Shown in pieces: positions 35,262-49,400 of a DNA stretch of 64,000 bases. The translations under genes were made by a program, and so were the position numbers. The stretch is from Paracyclopina nana (Eukaryota; Arthropoda; Copepoda; Cyclopoida; Cyclopettidae). The notes beneath the pieces were generated by a model, which worked only from the letters and a program-made list of their open reading frames with translations, made no database searches and was not told the origin of the DNA. Position 1 is the first letter of the stretch. Each line of letters opens with the position of its first letter. The stretch covers positions 620,001 to 684,000 of the forward strand of contig JAGUCH010000005.1 in the NCBI GenBank assembly GCA_019096065.1, given 5' to 3'.

Positions 35262-36350
35262 AGCAAAGCTAAGCAGAGTCATTTTAAGAAAGAGCAAGGT
35301 AAATGTAGAGCAAAGAAATAAAATGCAAGGTAGATCAAAGCTAAATGAAGAAGAAGATAGCAGCATAAAGTAAAGCAATGCAATGCAGGGCAAACAAAAA
35401 AGCCTTTCAAATGAAAGGAATGTAATGATCATGAAAGCAAAGCAATGCATGGGAAATAAATAAAAAGTAAGTCATAGGAAAGCAACACTGAGCAAAGAAA
35501 TGGAAAAGCAATTCAGTGCAATGCAAAGCAGAGTAAAGTAAAGTGATTTATTGCAATCATATCCAGAGAAAAGAAATGCAATGCAATACAATACAATGCA
35601 GAGCAAAGCAAAGCACTCCTTAGCGTTTTGTAATGCATTGCAAAGCAATATTGAGCAAGATAACTCAATGCAGAACAAAGCAACGCAATGTGGAGCGATG
35701 GAGAGCAAAGCAAAGCAATGCAGTAAAGCAGTTTAGCGTTTTGCAATGCATTGCAAAGCAATATATAGAGTAAGACAGTGCAATGCAGAGCAGAGCTAAT
35801 TAAAGCAAAGCAAAGCAAAGCAATGCAAAACAAAACAAAAAAGTTAAGCTACGTTGAGCAAAGCAAAACAAAACAAAGTGAAGCAAAGATAAACAAAGAA
35901 AAGCACAACAATGCTATGCATAGTAAAAAATACAATGCAGAGAAAAACATAACACAGAAAAGCAATGCAATGCGGAGCAATGGAGACCAAAGCAAAGCAA
36001 TGCAATGCAGTAAAGCAGTTAAGCATTTGGCAATGCAATGCAAAGGAATATAGAGCAGGACAGTGCAATGCAGAGCAGAGATAATTAAAGCAAAGCAAAG
36101 CAAAGTAAAGCAAAGCAAAGCGAAACATAAAAAAGTAAAGCTAGGTTAAGCAAAGCAAAGCAAAACAAAAAAGTTAAGCAAAATATACAATGCAGAGCAT
36201 TGCATAACATAAGCAATGCAATGCAAAGCAATGTAGAGCAGAGTAATTCAGTGCAGAGCCTTAAACCAATGCAAAGTAAAACATTGAATTAAAATGCAAA
36301 GTAAAGCAGGCAAAAGTAGTGCTAAGCAAAGCAGTGCAAAACAACGTGCA
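35262..36350. repeat. pentanucleotide satellite (CAAAG/CAATG)n, degenerate
   Basis: About 1.1 kb of alternating AAAGC, AATGC and AGAGC pentamers. At a larger scale, blocks of about 250-280 bp recur (for example GCAATGCAGTAAAGCAGTT near 35,720 and 36,000), so the array has a higher-order repeat. Confidence 0.88.
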
Positions 36351-39300
36351 GAAATGCCGCGAGAAATGCTAGAAATCGAGCTACTGGGCAGCAGGCAACA
36401 CGCTGCACTGGACTGGAGTGAGTCCTGCTATCTTTGAGATTAACCGTGACGTGACTCGTGAAAACGAGTCGTGATTGAACAAAAGAGTCCATTCGCCATG
36501 CAGGCGGAAGAATCTGGAGTCTCACGTGGGCATAGCTGCAAGAAGTGAGGATTGAGACCTCCCCGAATTAATGTCTCCCTAGTGGCCATATTTCAATAAA
36601 GGGGGAATGAAGATAGACTGCCAATAAATACTGTGCAAATCAATAACCTTCACTTGTGAGGCCTTCAACTGTTGCAGTCGAACATGTAGGCCCTAAACCT
36701 CAATTAGACTGAGTTTTCATGTCAATCTCTGAGAGTAGCATCAATTTCAGCTGTGTGGCAAAAATGGCCTTGGCCTTCTTATGGCAGCAACACCAAGTCA
36801 AAGGGTCATTAAAATTCGATGCATACATCTGCAGATCCGATCTGACACAGTGTGGCCATGTCGGCCTCAAACCCCTCTGCTTTGTCCAGCATCGAGATTT
36901 TTTTGTCGAGAACTGGCAATTTTTGGGCAAAACGACCGGTTCAAAACAAACATGGTTGAAATGAGAGGCAAGTGTCGACATTGCAATTTATTTTCAGTCC
37001 GAAAAACTGAAATCAAAATCCATTACGTCAATGAACTCTTCGTCAAGATTTTAATTGACGTACTTGCTAAATAAGGCGCATTAGCAGAATTTAGGCTGCA
37101 GTCACCCCCATAGTGTTGATCTTTTGTTCTAGCTCACGCAAGAAACGAATTTGGTCATTTTGGCTACCATTTCCTTCATTTGGTGGCTCCAGGCCACGTT
37201 TTGTTGTTGCTCACATTTTTTAGAACGAATTTTATGGTGACCTCGTAAACAAACATACTCGCCCAAATCTCCTTAGGCTAGACATAAATGAATTGATTTG
37301 ATCTCTGGAAAATTTTTTATCGCATCTCTTGACATTATTATGAGGAAATTACTATCTTGCCCCAAAGCCCAGTTCATGTACGCATTCCCATAAAAAACAA
37401 TTTGGCTGAGAAGTACTTTTCTACATTGGAAGTCGAATTCATTCTAGCGAGCTGAAAACAAATTGGGATGGTGACACTTGCGAGTCATTTCAATCTTATT
37501 TTATTAGAAAATGTTGTTTCGACAAAAATTGTTTTTTTCCTGGTGCTAAAACCAAAATGTCGTCAAAATGTTGCATTAGTCAAATGGTAGAATATCAGAG
37601 GCTGAAAAGCTGCTGAAAGCTTTGGGTGAAACAATGCCTAAATGATTCTGCTTTGTATATTATTGTTCTTTTGCTGTCATGCTCACTTTGTATTTGGTCT
37701 CCTTAAGTGAAATATGACCCAGTCTTTATCTCTCAAGATGGGAAATTTGTGAATATCCTTCTTACAGCAAATTGTCACAGCTGAAAAGCAAGGTCATCCA
37801 CATAAATAAAGATCTTTTTGTCTTCTTCCAAAGAAGATCAGTCTAGACAACAAAATTGTTGAAGAACATGTAAAATTGGCCCTAAGAGAGCAATTACAGC
37901 AATTGGACTATTCAAATTGCCTCTTGACCTTGGCCTACATTAGCAGTGGAGTAGTAATGCAAAAATCCAATCAAGTGTTTCACAAAATGGGTATAGTAGT
38001 GGTAATCTTTGGGTGTGTGCATGTGTTTGTTGCAGTTTAGGGCTGAAGCACGAATTAAACACGTGAGCAGGCCCAAATTGCAAAATGCAATATATAAGTA
38101 ATAAAAAAATTGCTAGACGTAATCTTAAGCCAACAAACAATCTAACCTTTTTAGACTTCCTACACAGCAATATCATCATCATCCGTCTCCGATTTTTTTG
38201 CATCAATTGCGTGACAAAGATCATTGACACAGCTCATTTGACAATGACAGCCAAAAAGTATAGTAAAGTGAGGTTTTTCTCGCCGTGTCAACAAAATATC
38301 GACATTCTCTGTTTGCTCACTGTGCCAACCAAAGACATTTCCACTTGATCAATTCACAACTGGATTGGTACTCAATTAGTCTCATCATTTCTAATTTAAC
38401 ATTCAACGATATGTATCCTGAAAAACATTGATAAGCATTAAGAAGTAGGGTATTTATATTTTTATCTCTTTTTGTTGCAAACTGATCCATTTAAGGAATA
38501 ACTGTGTTTCCATTAGCATAATAAACGAGCCCTTTTTCCTGTTCCAAAGTGTAGACGCACATTGATCGTGATGTTTCAGTAGGTTAATAAATCCACAACT
38601 CAGTTGTGCATTGATCAAGTGGAAATGTCACCGATTGGCATTCTCACCAAACAGTTAATGTCGGTGACCTGTTGCTAAACTGTCTCCCGTTATCATGGGC
38701 ACGTTCATATGCTTACTGAGTGTGTGTGTGTGTTGCGGTCATGAATAAGCAGCCATAAGTGTAAATAAACTAAATGAAGCCTTCCGCATCTCTGTTGTGC
38801 CAAAGTTAAAGTAGTGCCTACAAGTGTGACATGGAATTGAAATCAGCCCTTAACTTTTACAAGACATTCTGAAACCCACCGAATACCATTTGATACCCCA
38901 CATTGAATTGTACTATGTTTGACTTAATGATGCATTTCTCTTATATGTGGACGATGTGTGGGCTGCTGCAGTTTGGCATGTAGCATATTTCATACACATG
39001 TGAAGATGGCTCCATGCTGATGCATCATGACACACATGTGGAAAAATACTGCCAGTGCAGAGCAAATAATGCTCAAGTTCAAGACCATTTAATAGAGTTT
39101 TACCATATATCATGGCAAGGTCCTGTGCTCTGCATTTTATGATTGTGTTGCTCCATTTATGTCCCCTGCTGATATTCTTGGTACTCTGGTGCCAGCATCA
39201 GGAATCAAATTCCCCGTTTGGAGATGAAATGAGTCACTTTTTTCTGGCTTTGAACAACAGTTGTAATTATGGTATAGTAACCTTATTATCATGTGGTGAT

Positions 39301-41740
39301 CATGTGCCCTCATATTATTGATATTTTTTTGTTCTAAACTAAAAATAGAAAATTAAAAGAGGCTTTTTGGCTCAGCCAGGAAATGAATAAATATTGTGGG
39401 AAAGCCAAGTAGAAGTTGCTTTTTGCGGATTATGAGAGCTTCCTTGTAGCATTTAAAATGGGCATTAAAAGTGCAATCTAAGAAGGTTGTAGATCATTTT
39501 ACATGGTGCAAAAAAGAATGGCATTTGAGCTTGTTGTTCAATGGTCATAAACGTCAACCAATTTTTTGCCATGAACTCACTTCTAAGAGGAGTCAAGTTC
39601 ATCTTTAAAAAAGCCAAATGTCTATAAAGCTTCTCCAGAGCAGTATAATCACGACCTTTAAATGCCCATTTCCAGGCCAAGGCCTGAAATTGCCATTCTA
39701 TTCAATTTCGCGAGTTTTTGCTCTGCTTGTACATATGTTGCGAATCGGGTCGAGGCTCCATTTTGCCCATGACAGATTTTTGGCAAGGATTGCGAAAAGG
39801 TTGTTTCCTAGGTGTATAAATAGACTTGGGGGCCTTATTATACTCTGGAAAGACGACATAAATTAAACATTTAAATCATTCATCATTAAATAAAGCCATA
39901 CTCATGAAATCTTTAAAAAAATTTTTTTCATACTTTGTCAGCTGAACACTCAACTTTTAAGACATCATTTTCATATTCAATTTTGAAAATAAAATGCTAT
40001 TCTGCTTACAAAAATTGAAAATAGTCATAGTAAAAGGCTGTATTGATAAGAATAATAACTTTTATTTTAGAATTCAAGCGATACAATTTGAATGTTAATT
40101 TACCTATAAAATCCTAATTGCTGAAGCAAAAATTAAATATTATTCACACATATAAAAAAGGTGCTTTTTTGAGAAAATAATTTCAGAGTAGATGAACGCC
40201 GCATTATTTAAAAGAGACAAGTTCATGAATAATTTTTGCGGTGTGTGTATAGTTAGCGTAACTGGGTTTATGATGTACTAAAGGGCAAAAAAAAATTCGC
40301 GCATGAAACGTGATCGCACCCCGCGTTGATGTCACATCACGCGAGCCTGAATAGTCCACTGTGGATGTTGCTGCTTGAGGCCATTTTTGCCTCGCCACTT
40401 GTGATATTCACTGAAATATGACTCAGGTGGTTTTTTGGGAGAATAATGCATCATTAAGGATGTCTTTGTTGCTCTACTTTTCGGAATAGAATTACTATAT
40501 TATTTTTTAATGTCAAAGCCCGCAGGAATTTTTCCATCAACCAACAACAACAGGAAGAAAAATGCTCCCCGCGATTTGGCGGAATTTATTTTAAAACACT
40601 TTTTAATTTTTTTATAGACTTAAGTATGCGCGCCAAATCGACACAAATAATCCACTGTGCAGAAAGGCAGCAATTTGCGGAAAAATTTTCCAGTTCACTC
40701 AGAGGTTAAAGGGTGATGCCAAAAAAACGCGACCGTTTAATTTCACATAATTTCAGCAGTTTCTAAAAAATCCTGCTTTTGTCCACAGTGGAATATTTTT
40801 AAGCGTTTTGCGCATTTTTCGCGGGTGCTCGAGTTAATTTTGCATCATAGGCAGAAGAAGACTGACCATCATCGTATGATTTTCATATTGGATTTGCTTT
40901 TAGCCTTGGCATTCTTCCATCTCACGAAATCCGCTTCTATGGCTTCTATGAGTTGTGTAGTAGGCCTCCCACAATGTTTTAAACAGAGAAAGAACTGAGG
41001 GTCATTCAAAAAGAATTCGTGAAGAGGGAATTTTTTATCTCGTGTCAATCCGTCATGGCGCTACTTCTTCCACTACTTCTCAATCATGGTATATTCAGAT
41101 CAGCTGGAATGAAAAATCTCTTAATTCAGATGCTCTTGAAAAACCTCATCAAAATCATCTATCAATTTTTAGCATCATTTCTTTGGCATTAACTCGAAAA
41201 AAATAATAATGTGATTTGAAAGCAATGCCGTTTTTTTAGAATCACCCTTTGAAAAAATGACAACAGCTGTTATTTGTTTTTTTTTTTGGCGCCGAGATTT
41301 ATTTTATGCGCCAAAATGTCGCATGCGTTGGTGCGTGTTGATAAGTTGCAAAATTGTCTTCCAAGTCACGTTTGTTGGTGGCAAAACAGTTTGGGTGTGA
41401 CCGAGCAAACAGCCCGAGGATGACCTCACGACTCAGCTAACTTGGAAGCAACAAATCCGATTTGTCAACAATTCATGCGACATTGGAATGGCGTGTTTTA
41501 TTTTTTTGGCCCACACTCTAACTGACACAAAAGCTTTACGCTGTCAAATTTTCCTATTTTTCGACTGAAAATCTCAATCTACTCCTGCATTTTTGGGCTT
41601 GGTATTTTCTTTATATTTTTGGTAATAAATCGTAATTTGGAAATAATAATATTTTTGACATAAATCGTTATTTTGACGTATTTTAGACAAAAACATATTT
41701 AAAAAATTGCAATTGAGACTAAAACAGCATAATAGTTATT
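36351..41740. other. AT-rich intergenic DNA, no gene recognised
   Basis: No convincing coding sequence. A TTTTCAGT/ACTGAAAT hairpin lies near 36,991 and composite GCGCGC plus CCACTGTG motifs near 40,357, 40,628-40,660 and 40,784. Confidence 0.5.
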
Positions 41741-41741
41741 T

Positions 41742-42130
41742 TGCCAAAAAATCACTATTTTGACAAAAATAGTTATTTTGACATAACTAGTTATTTTTAC
41801 AAAAATAGTTATTTTGACATAAATAGTTATTTTGACATAAATAGTTATTTTGACATAAATAGTTATTTTGACATAAATAGTTATTTTGACATAAATAGTT
41901 ATTTTGACATAAATAGTTATTTTGACATAAATAGTTATTTTGACATAAATAGTTATTTTGACATAAATAGTTATTTTGACATAAATAGTTATTTTGACAT
42001 AAATAGTTATTTTGACATAAATAGTTATTTTGACATAAATAGTTATTTTGAAATAAATAGTTATTTTGACATAAATAGTTATTTTGACTAAAAATCACTA
42101 TTTTGACAAAAATAGTTATTTTGACAATCA
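41742..42130. repeat. 18-bp minisatellite (AAATAGTTATTTTGACAT)
   Basis: About 15 near-identical 18-bp units from roughly 41,821 to 42,085, with diverged units on both sides as far as about 42,190. Because 18 is a multiple of three, both strands stay open (plus: a six-residue SYFDIN repeat). No start context or flanking exon supports expression. Confidence 0.95.
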
Positions 42131-43002
42131 CTATCTTTAAAATCATATTGTTGACAAAAATTGTAATTTTGACAAGAATCGTTATTGTGACAGTTGCTTT
42201 CTTTAAAAAAATCACATTAATACCATATTAACCACATTCCTTGTGCTGCTAGATACTAATTTTGTTTAATCATAACAATTTTTGACAATGCCTAGGCTTT
42301 TTTGACAATAATACATCGCTAATTTTGACCAAAAAAATTAGAATTTTTACAATAAATCTCATTTTCTGAATAAATCTCATTTTTCGACTTTTTAAAGCAA
42401 TAATGCACGTTTATTGATATTTAATACATTTTATTTATCTCAAAAATTAAGTGATCAATGTTTTGACTGGAAATTCTTTATGTTTGGCCATGAAATCAAA
42501 GTTTGGAAATGTATAGACGTGAAAATTAAATATTTGCAGTATGATCCTTATCTAGGTTTTTTTGCATCAGTCCATAAAAGGATAATAAAATTCTGCACTG
42601 ATGACCATCACACTTTAAAACTTATTTATGTAGTATCACGAGTTCGCCCTAAATTGCAATTGCTTATATTGATGAAATCGCTTTTTATGACTGAATAAAG
42701 CCCGCCAAAATGCTTAGTTTTCCCTAAAGGCAAAAAATGATTCCAATTCCGCAATTTTGTGGTGACTTTTCGCTTACTCCAAAAAATGTAGTTCAATTTT
42801 GGTGTTTGCGGTTATATCTATTTTTGTGTACTTTAGATGTATATTATCAAAAGCTGAAATGATAAATAATCAATTTTAAAAAACTTTTAATTTAAAGTAA
42901 ATTGATTTCGATTTATTGAGGTGAATTTAATTTTGAAATCTATTTTGGCAAAAAATAAAAATATTGATAACTTGCCAAGAAAACGTCCCATTTTCAATTT
43001 TT

Positions 43003-43416
43003 TCAATTAAGCATTTTCAATGATTTTTTTTTTTGTTTGTTTAGATGACCTGGACACATTAACTGAGCCACTTTAAAGGTGGAACTGTAACACTTTGGGC
43101 GTCTAATCTCAGTGCTCAAATTCGGTAGTGAATTCCCGAGTAACAGCAGCAACTGAGATAAAGGGTGATGATAAATAAACGCACCTAATTGGCCAAGCAC
43201 ATTGAAACAAAAAGAATTTCCAACCTGGGTGGGTTTTTGCACACTTGAGCCTGACCTTGGCAATGATTGAAAGAAGTTGAGAAAAGTGAAGCCAAACAGA
43301 AATAAGGTGTCATTGCTGCCTACATGAAACATGCTAAACACTTTATGGCACCCATAAAGTTTTGCAAATGAGGCTGAGCCGAAAAAAACAGTAATAACTG
43401 TGAGAGACACCTTCAT
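43003..43416 (-). CDS. candidate secreted protein, ~137 aa
   Basis: I do not recognise this protein. The frame from ATG 43,416 is long for such AT-rich DNA and begins with a convincing signal peptide (MKVSLTVITVFFGSASFA, then KLYG). The rest has scattered cysteines and an internal hydrophobic stretch, and ends in a lysine-rich tail. CAG|GTTGGA inside the frame could be a splice donor, in which case the tail would not be coding. There is no neighbouring gene to give context. It may be an exon, a small secreted protein or chance. Confidence 0.25.
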   Translation of the reverse strand: MKVSLTVITVFFGSASFAKLYGCHKVFSMFHVGSNDTLFLFGFTFLNFFQSLPRSGSSVQKPTQVGNSFCFNVLGQLGAFIYHHPLSQLLLLLGNSLPNLSTEIRRPKCYSSTFKVAQLMCPGHLNKQKKKSLKMLN

Positions 43417-46400
43417 TTGCAATCATATTCAAGCTTCATTGGATATTTTTGTACTTTAAAAAAAATCAAAATTCATAGTAGTGCAAAAATAACTTCCAAA
43501 AACCTGAAAAACCTTCATTTTGCAGTCATATTCAAAATTCAATGACTTAAAATTTATTTTTTGCAATCTAAAATCAAAGCTGAGAATATTTCAGAATATT
43601 ACAAAAATTGCATATTTTTGCTTTTTTAAAATTAAAAATCAAGATTTTGCCTGATTTTTAAAAGTTTTGACAAGTTTGTGGAAATGACTTTTATGCCTCA
43701 AAATATCGTCAAAAAGACATGAAAAACCGTTTTTTTCGGGGGGTGACCTTTTATCATGGCTTTTTTCCCCATAATGAATGCAAACTTTGCCATACTATTT
43801 TCCACCATAGTATAGTAGACATATTGTATTCTTCGAAGTTATATGTGTGCCTACTAATAAAAATGAAGCGGGGTTTGGGGAAGTGTATCATTGATGGGTT
43901 GCTGTTTTGATTCAGTTTCAAGGCCTTTTTTTGAACCATCATCTCACATTTACTGGATGTGTGTTATAAGCGCGGTCCATGGCGCGGAAATGACATTTGA
44001 AATTTTCAGAGGAGACCGATCTTTTAGCTAAGTGAGGCAACGCCTCAGCATCATCTCAGCCATGGTCAAAAAGTGCCAAAAATTCGTATTTCGTATTTCC
44101 TAAATGGCCAATCAATCATGAACAGCCTGACAAATGGTCCCCATTTAGGCATTCACAAACACCCATTTTTTGCTCTCATCACTTCACCAGGGCTGAGTAT
44201 GTACTCGGATTTGTGGCAGTTATCAAAAAAACTGTGCCGAGTGTCCACAAAAAAGGTGAATTGTGCTGGTAAAAAAAATGTCGTTGATGTCCTCACTTTT
44301 GGCACCAAACGGCCAAGAGCTTGATGATGATCCATATATGGGCGGCTATATCACTTATGCTATTATGTTGAGCGCTTGCCAACCCCGAAAAGTGTTCCAA
44401 CGACGTAAAAAGTTTGAAACAAACCAAGATTTTAACGCAACTGCACGACAAAGTTAATGTAAGCATGCAGACTCCTTCATGTAGTGATTCCTTAGGAAAA
44501 ATAGCGCAACACTTGTGGCAGCATTTAACTGACTCCCTTCACATTGATGCATGATTTGAACCCGGATTTTTTGCCAATTGTCAAAAATGTACACTGAGTT
44601 GCCAATTAGACTCGCGTGCAGCAAAGAAACATCATCGAAGAATTGAGTCCGCACACACACTCACTCCTTCGTTCTGTCGGCCTTGCTAACATCAGATTTG
44701 GGCGCAAAAAAGTGTCGCAGCACACTTATCTGTACACTCTTGTGTTTTTCCGTGCAATATGCCCTTATACACATGCTCTAATGCGGAACTCTTTTCTGGC
44801 CCCCTTTTTCGGCCCAATCATGGACTGATGATGATAACCCGCCCAAAATAGAGCAATGATGAACCAACCTCGTTATTTTCATGGAAGCATGATGAAAAGG
44901 TCAATACAAATCTGCCACAAGCGAACGCATGATTTTGTGTCAAAATGCACAACATGTAGGAATCTGCATGCTCATCTCATCTGAAGCGTGCAGTTATGCC
45001 CAAATCAATATTGAAATCCTCTTTTGACCGCCAAAAAGACTTTTTTAAAGTATGCGGAATATGGCCTGAAATCATGATTGTAATAAGGATCATCTTCTCT
45101 GTATCTAATTTGGGGCTTTGGCGCCAGAGATTCTTTCACATATCATCTTCTTTGGTCATTGCGACTCCAAAGAAGAAGGCTCGCTCCCTCACCATTTCTT
45201 CAATACTTGATTATTGAAGTACTATTTTAAATATTGGACAGACTCTACCCTAATAAATCACTCAAAATTTGTGGAATGAACCGGCCCAACTTTCTGACTT
45301 GTGCAAACTCGCAAAAAACGTGCGACTGACAAAGCCTGAACATCTTCTTCTTTTGAGCCTTATTTTTTGGGGGGTAAGATGAAGTGCGCACGATTTATTC
45401 CCATGTGCCGGCCACAATCACCGTTGACATTTTTCACTCTCATGAAATAGCCAACAACCTTCCGTGTTCATGTAAAAATAGGATAGTACATCTGTAAAAC
45501 AGTAGGAGGAGAAACAAGTTTGACCTTGGCTACTGACGCCGAAAAATACTCACCATTTGGACTCTTCTCACATTTCTCCGAAGAATCATCTCGAATCTTG
45601 AGAGCGGGCTCGTTCCCTCGCTGGCTTTTTGAAAGCACCACTGAAAAACTACAAATACCCTAAAAAGTGTATTTTAACACTTTCTTCTACTATTTTCAGG
45701 TCCTTGAATACTTTTCGGCTTACTTTTCAATTTTTAAAATATAAAACTTCTTTAATTTTATACTATTTAGATTTGTCAAAATCTGCTCTTAAAATCATAT
45801 TTTCTAGCCTTTTAATAGGCCGAGTTTGGATAAAAATGAGTTAGAATGAATACTGTTTTTAGTAAAGTTAATATTTAGCATTGATTGCATTTTTAAAACC
45901 TAATGAGGTGTCATCAACTGAGGCTTTAAAAAAATCATGTTTTCCTCAGAGAATGAATGGACCCTTGAGCAATTTGCCAGTTTTCCTCTTTGCTCATTAA
46001 AGCCTCTTACTAAAGATTCTTGATAAGGTAGAGGCTTTTTTGCTTTCGGGTGTTTCATTTCAATTTGGACAAAATGCACCTCTTTAAGAGCCGTTAAGAG
46101 TGCATAGCTTTGCAGAGTAGAATGCAAATAATGCGGATGTTTTTCGCAACCAAAAATGCCTGACAGCCAAATAATTAAAGAAAAATCCCTTTAGATCGCA
46201 TGTTTTATCTTTTGAAGCTCAGGTTTCTTACTCAGGATTCCACATTAATTTATTTATGTAGTTTTAATAATTCTTTTTTCATCAGAACTGTTTTGGCTCC
46301 TTTCTAAAAATTGCCATCAAAAAATATTTTTTAAACAATTTTCTAACCTATTTTTGTAGTTTTTTCAATGTGCCTTTTTCCTAGCTCACTTTGCTCCTTT

Positions 46401-49400
46401 CTGGCATTTTGAGGCTACTTTTGGCCCTTTTTGTTATTAATTGGCCGTTTTTATTAGCATGTAAGGGTTTATTGTCAATAGTAGGCTCTTTTTGCAATTT
46501 ATTCTTATTTTTTGCGTATCTTGTTGTATAGCAGGACTTTACCCCCGACAAATGCATAATAATGAAACTTATTGAGGGTTGGGTCCAAAACTTAACTGGT
46601 CAGGCCGCAAAAAATGGCGTCGGGAGCAAAAAATTCGGATTGCCTCACACTGCTGGTCATTTAGTAGAGCTCTTTACACCAAGAATTATGAGCAGAAAAA
46701 ATGCCCAGTGAAAGTTTTGGCACGTGTGCAATACTCACTCATAAAAAAGGGCAAATATTTACACTCTTTCCTCATCGTTTGGACAATTGCTTCATTTTTG
46801 AGCTTTTCCCGTCAAAGGCCATTTCGAGGGCAATAAAACTTGGTTTCACACTTGTAAAAAGCTTTGTGAGAACACAAGGAGCTCCTATTATTATTTCCCC
46901 CCATAACTGACCATTAGCATTCAGGTGTCTGAAACAATAATGGCTCGAATGCAGGCCCATTTTTCATGCAAGCAAAGCAAAGTGTTAAAATCCATCACTT
47001 TCGGAAGGTGGGCGCGCGCTACCTCAAAAAGAGGAAGAGTCAGCGGTGCGTTCTCTTTTGGAGTACCGCTTTAGAGAAATAAGTGCTACCAGACTCCAAC
47101 GTTTTCTTCAATTGAAAACCACCCCAAATTGCTGCTTTAGACCAAGATGGCTTTGAAGCCATAAAAAAGGCATTTTTGGCCACCTCAGTATATGTGCTAG
47201 CGTTAAATATTAACTGCCTTTCTGACATTGAGTTGCTCATAATCAATGTAATTAAAAAACTAGCTATCAACTCATGAGCACACATCCGCGAATTTTAGCC
47301 CTGTAACTTTGCAAAAAAGCCAAAATTCGACAGTTTGTCAGTTTTTTGTTTGCCAACCTGTTTATGCTTGAAAATGTTAAAAAAAAGGCCCATTTTTGGG
47401 CGGGTATAAATTAAAGTTTTTCGGGTTTTGAAAAACATTCCAAAAAATCAGCTGTGAGTTTATTCCAATTTCCTCATTTGCCAAAAGTTTGTCAGGCTGA
47501 TGGCCTTTTTTGCGGCCATAAACGTGTTACACAGCAGTGTAGTAATAAAAGGCGAGTCGCGCGGTGTGACAGATTGATTTACGCTCGGCGCCAAACTCTG
47601 TCAACAACAGCCCTAAACTTCTTCACTCGGATCCGCAAGAAAAATTAAGGCATGAGCTCGAGTTGTTGGGCAGCCTTGAAAAAAAGCCTTTTGGCACACG
47701 GGCCAAAAGAAGTGGATTCGCACACTGGTCAAAGATTAATTCTTGATTATTATCTACTTGTAGCATCTAAAGGAAGTCGGAGTGAACTCATTAGAACGAA
47801 TTTTACTCGCAATTGTGCTGTTATTTTTCTCGCGGAAATCACTTTATGAGAAGAAACAGATCACCAATTTAATAAGGATTTCCATTGTAATAAACAATGT
47901 TTACCTGCAGGAAAAAGATCTAAAAACATCGACAGTTGGCTCTACAAATTTTACTAAAAAAACCATCAAATTTGATTATTTTTTATTTAAAATGTGGCTC
48001 ATTTCAAAAAGTAATATTTAGATTCTCTTTTATGTTCACAGAAGCCAATTTATTTATGATTTTGGTTCATTGAAAAAATGCATTTTTTGGCGGGAAACTG
48101 GTGTCCATTTTGGCAAGTTTTCAAAAATATGAGTAGATGAACAGCGCATTTTAGATGACTCGCTTACGGTTGCCAAGAGATTTGAAAAAGGCAAAAAAGT
48201 GGCTTTTTTAGGCGTAGGATATTCAAAACATGTAATAAGTGCACAGTGGGCCAATGGGGCGTTCAAAGTGGCATTTGTGAAATGTAGTGTCAAAATGGCC
48301 GTATTAGGGGCCTTTTTGAGCCATAAATGTGCGGCACCTTATTGTGTTATTATTATAATGGTGCTGATGGATGCAGGGCGGGGAATCGCGACAGGCTCCA
48401 ATTAAGGTCACCAGCTCGTAGATCTTTTTCAACGTCCCACATAAAAATGCAGAGACAGTTTAAAATTCCTATTTCATTTCGCATCTGAGCTTTCGCAGTT
48501 TTTTGCCATTTGTTGAAACTAACAATTAATTTAAATGTTGTAGATCTTTTTCAGCGTTCCACTTAAAAATCAGACACTATGAATAGCAATTCAAAAATAG
48601 TTTCAGCTCAAATTGCCCTTTATTAATTCAGTGGGGCAGAATACATAATTTATCAATGAGTCCAAAAAAGATATTTTTTTTGAAAATAAAATTACTTTCT
48701 TGCTTGAAGGGAAATTCTCAATTTTGCGTCTACTAGCTGTAATTTGCCTCCTGTCTACTTTTTCCGGAAAAAAGTGCTCAATAAAAAAGAGACCCAATCT
48801 GAATTGAAGGAATGCGACGCTTTTTTGCTGCTGAATCGGCGATAAAATGGCACATTTCAATTCCTTTTATAGACTTTTACTATGGGCAGTCAAGCCAAAA
48901 ATTCGGCCATTTTTCGCCTCTTCAAAATGAAGCACATTCCATCTGTTGAATGACGTGTTCATCTACGTTATTTTCAAGTTTTGAGTACATAAAATAAGAT
49001 GCCTTTGAAAATCAAATATCATTCAAATGTTACTTTTAAAAATACCAGACAAATTTGACAAATTCAGAACATGATAAAAATTTGCAACAACATTGGATAA
49101 CTTTTTTTAATTATGATATAAGGTGTAGTATTTTTTAGCTTAAAATAATAATAATAAAGATGCATAATCAAAGATCTTTAATTCAAAACTAAATAATGGC
49201 ATTATTACATTTTATGTTGAATTCCAGTGTCTAAAATTGAAGTTGTGACAAATCAAATATTTTTAGAAATTCCAGCAGCAGATGACCAGGGCCCGCCTCA
49301 GCTGTAAGCTTTCTTATCTGAGGAATGCGGGGAGGGTGGGCGGTTTTCATCTACTTTTGCATTAAGTTTGTATACACAGTATATCTCCAATCATCGTTGT

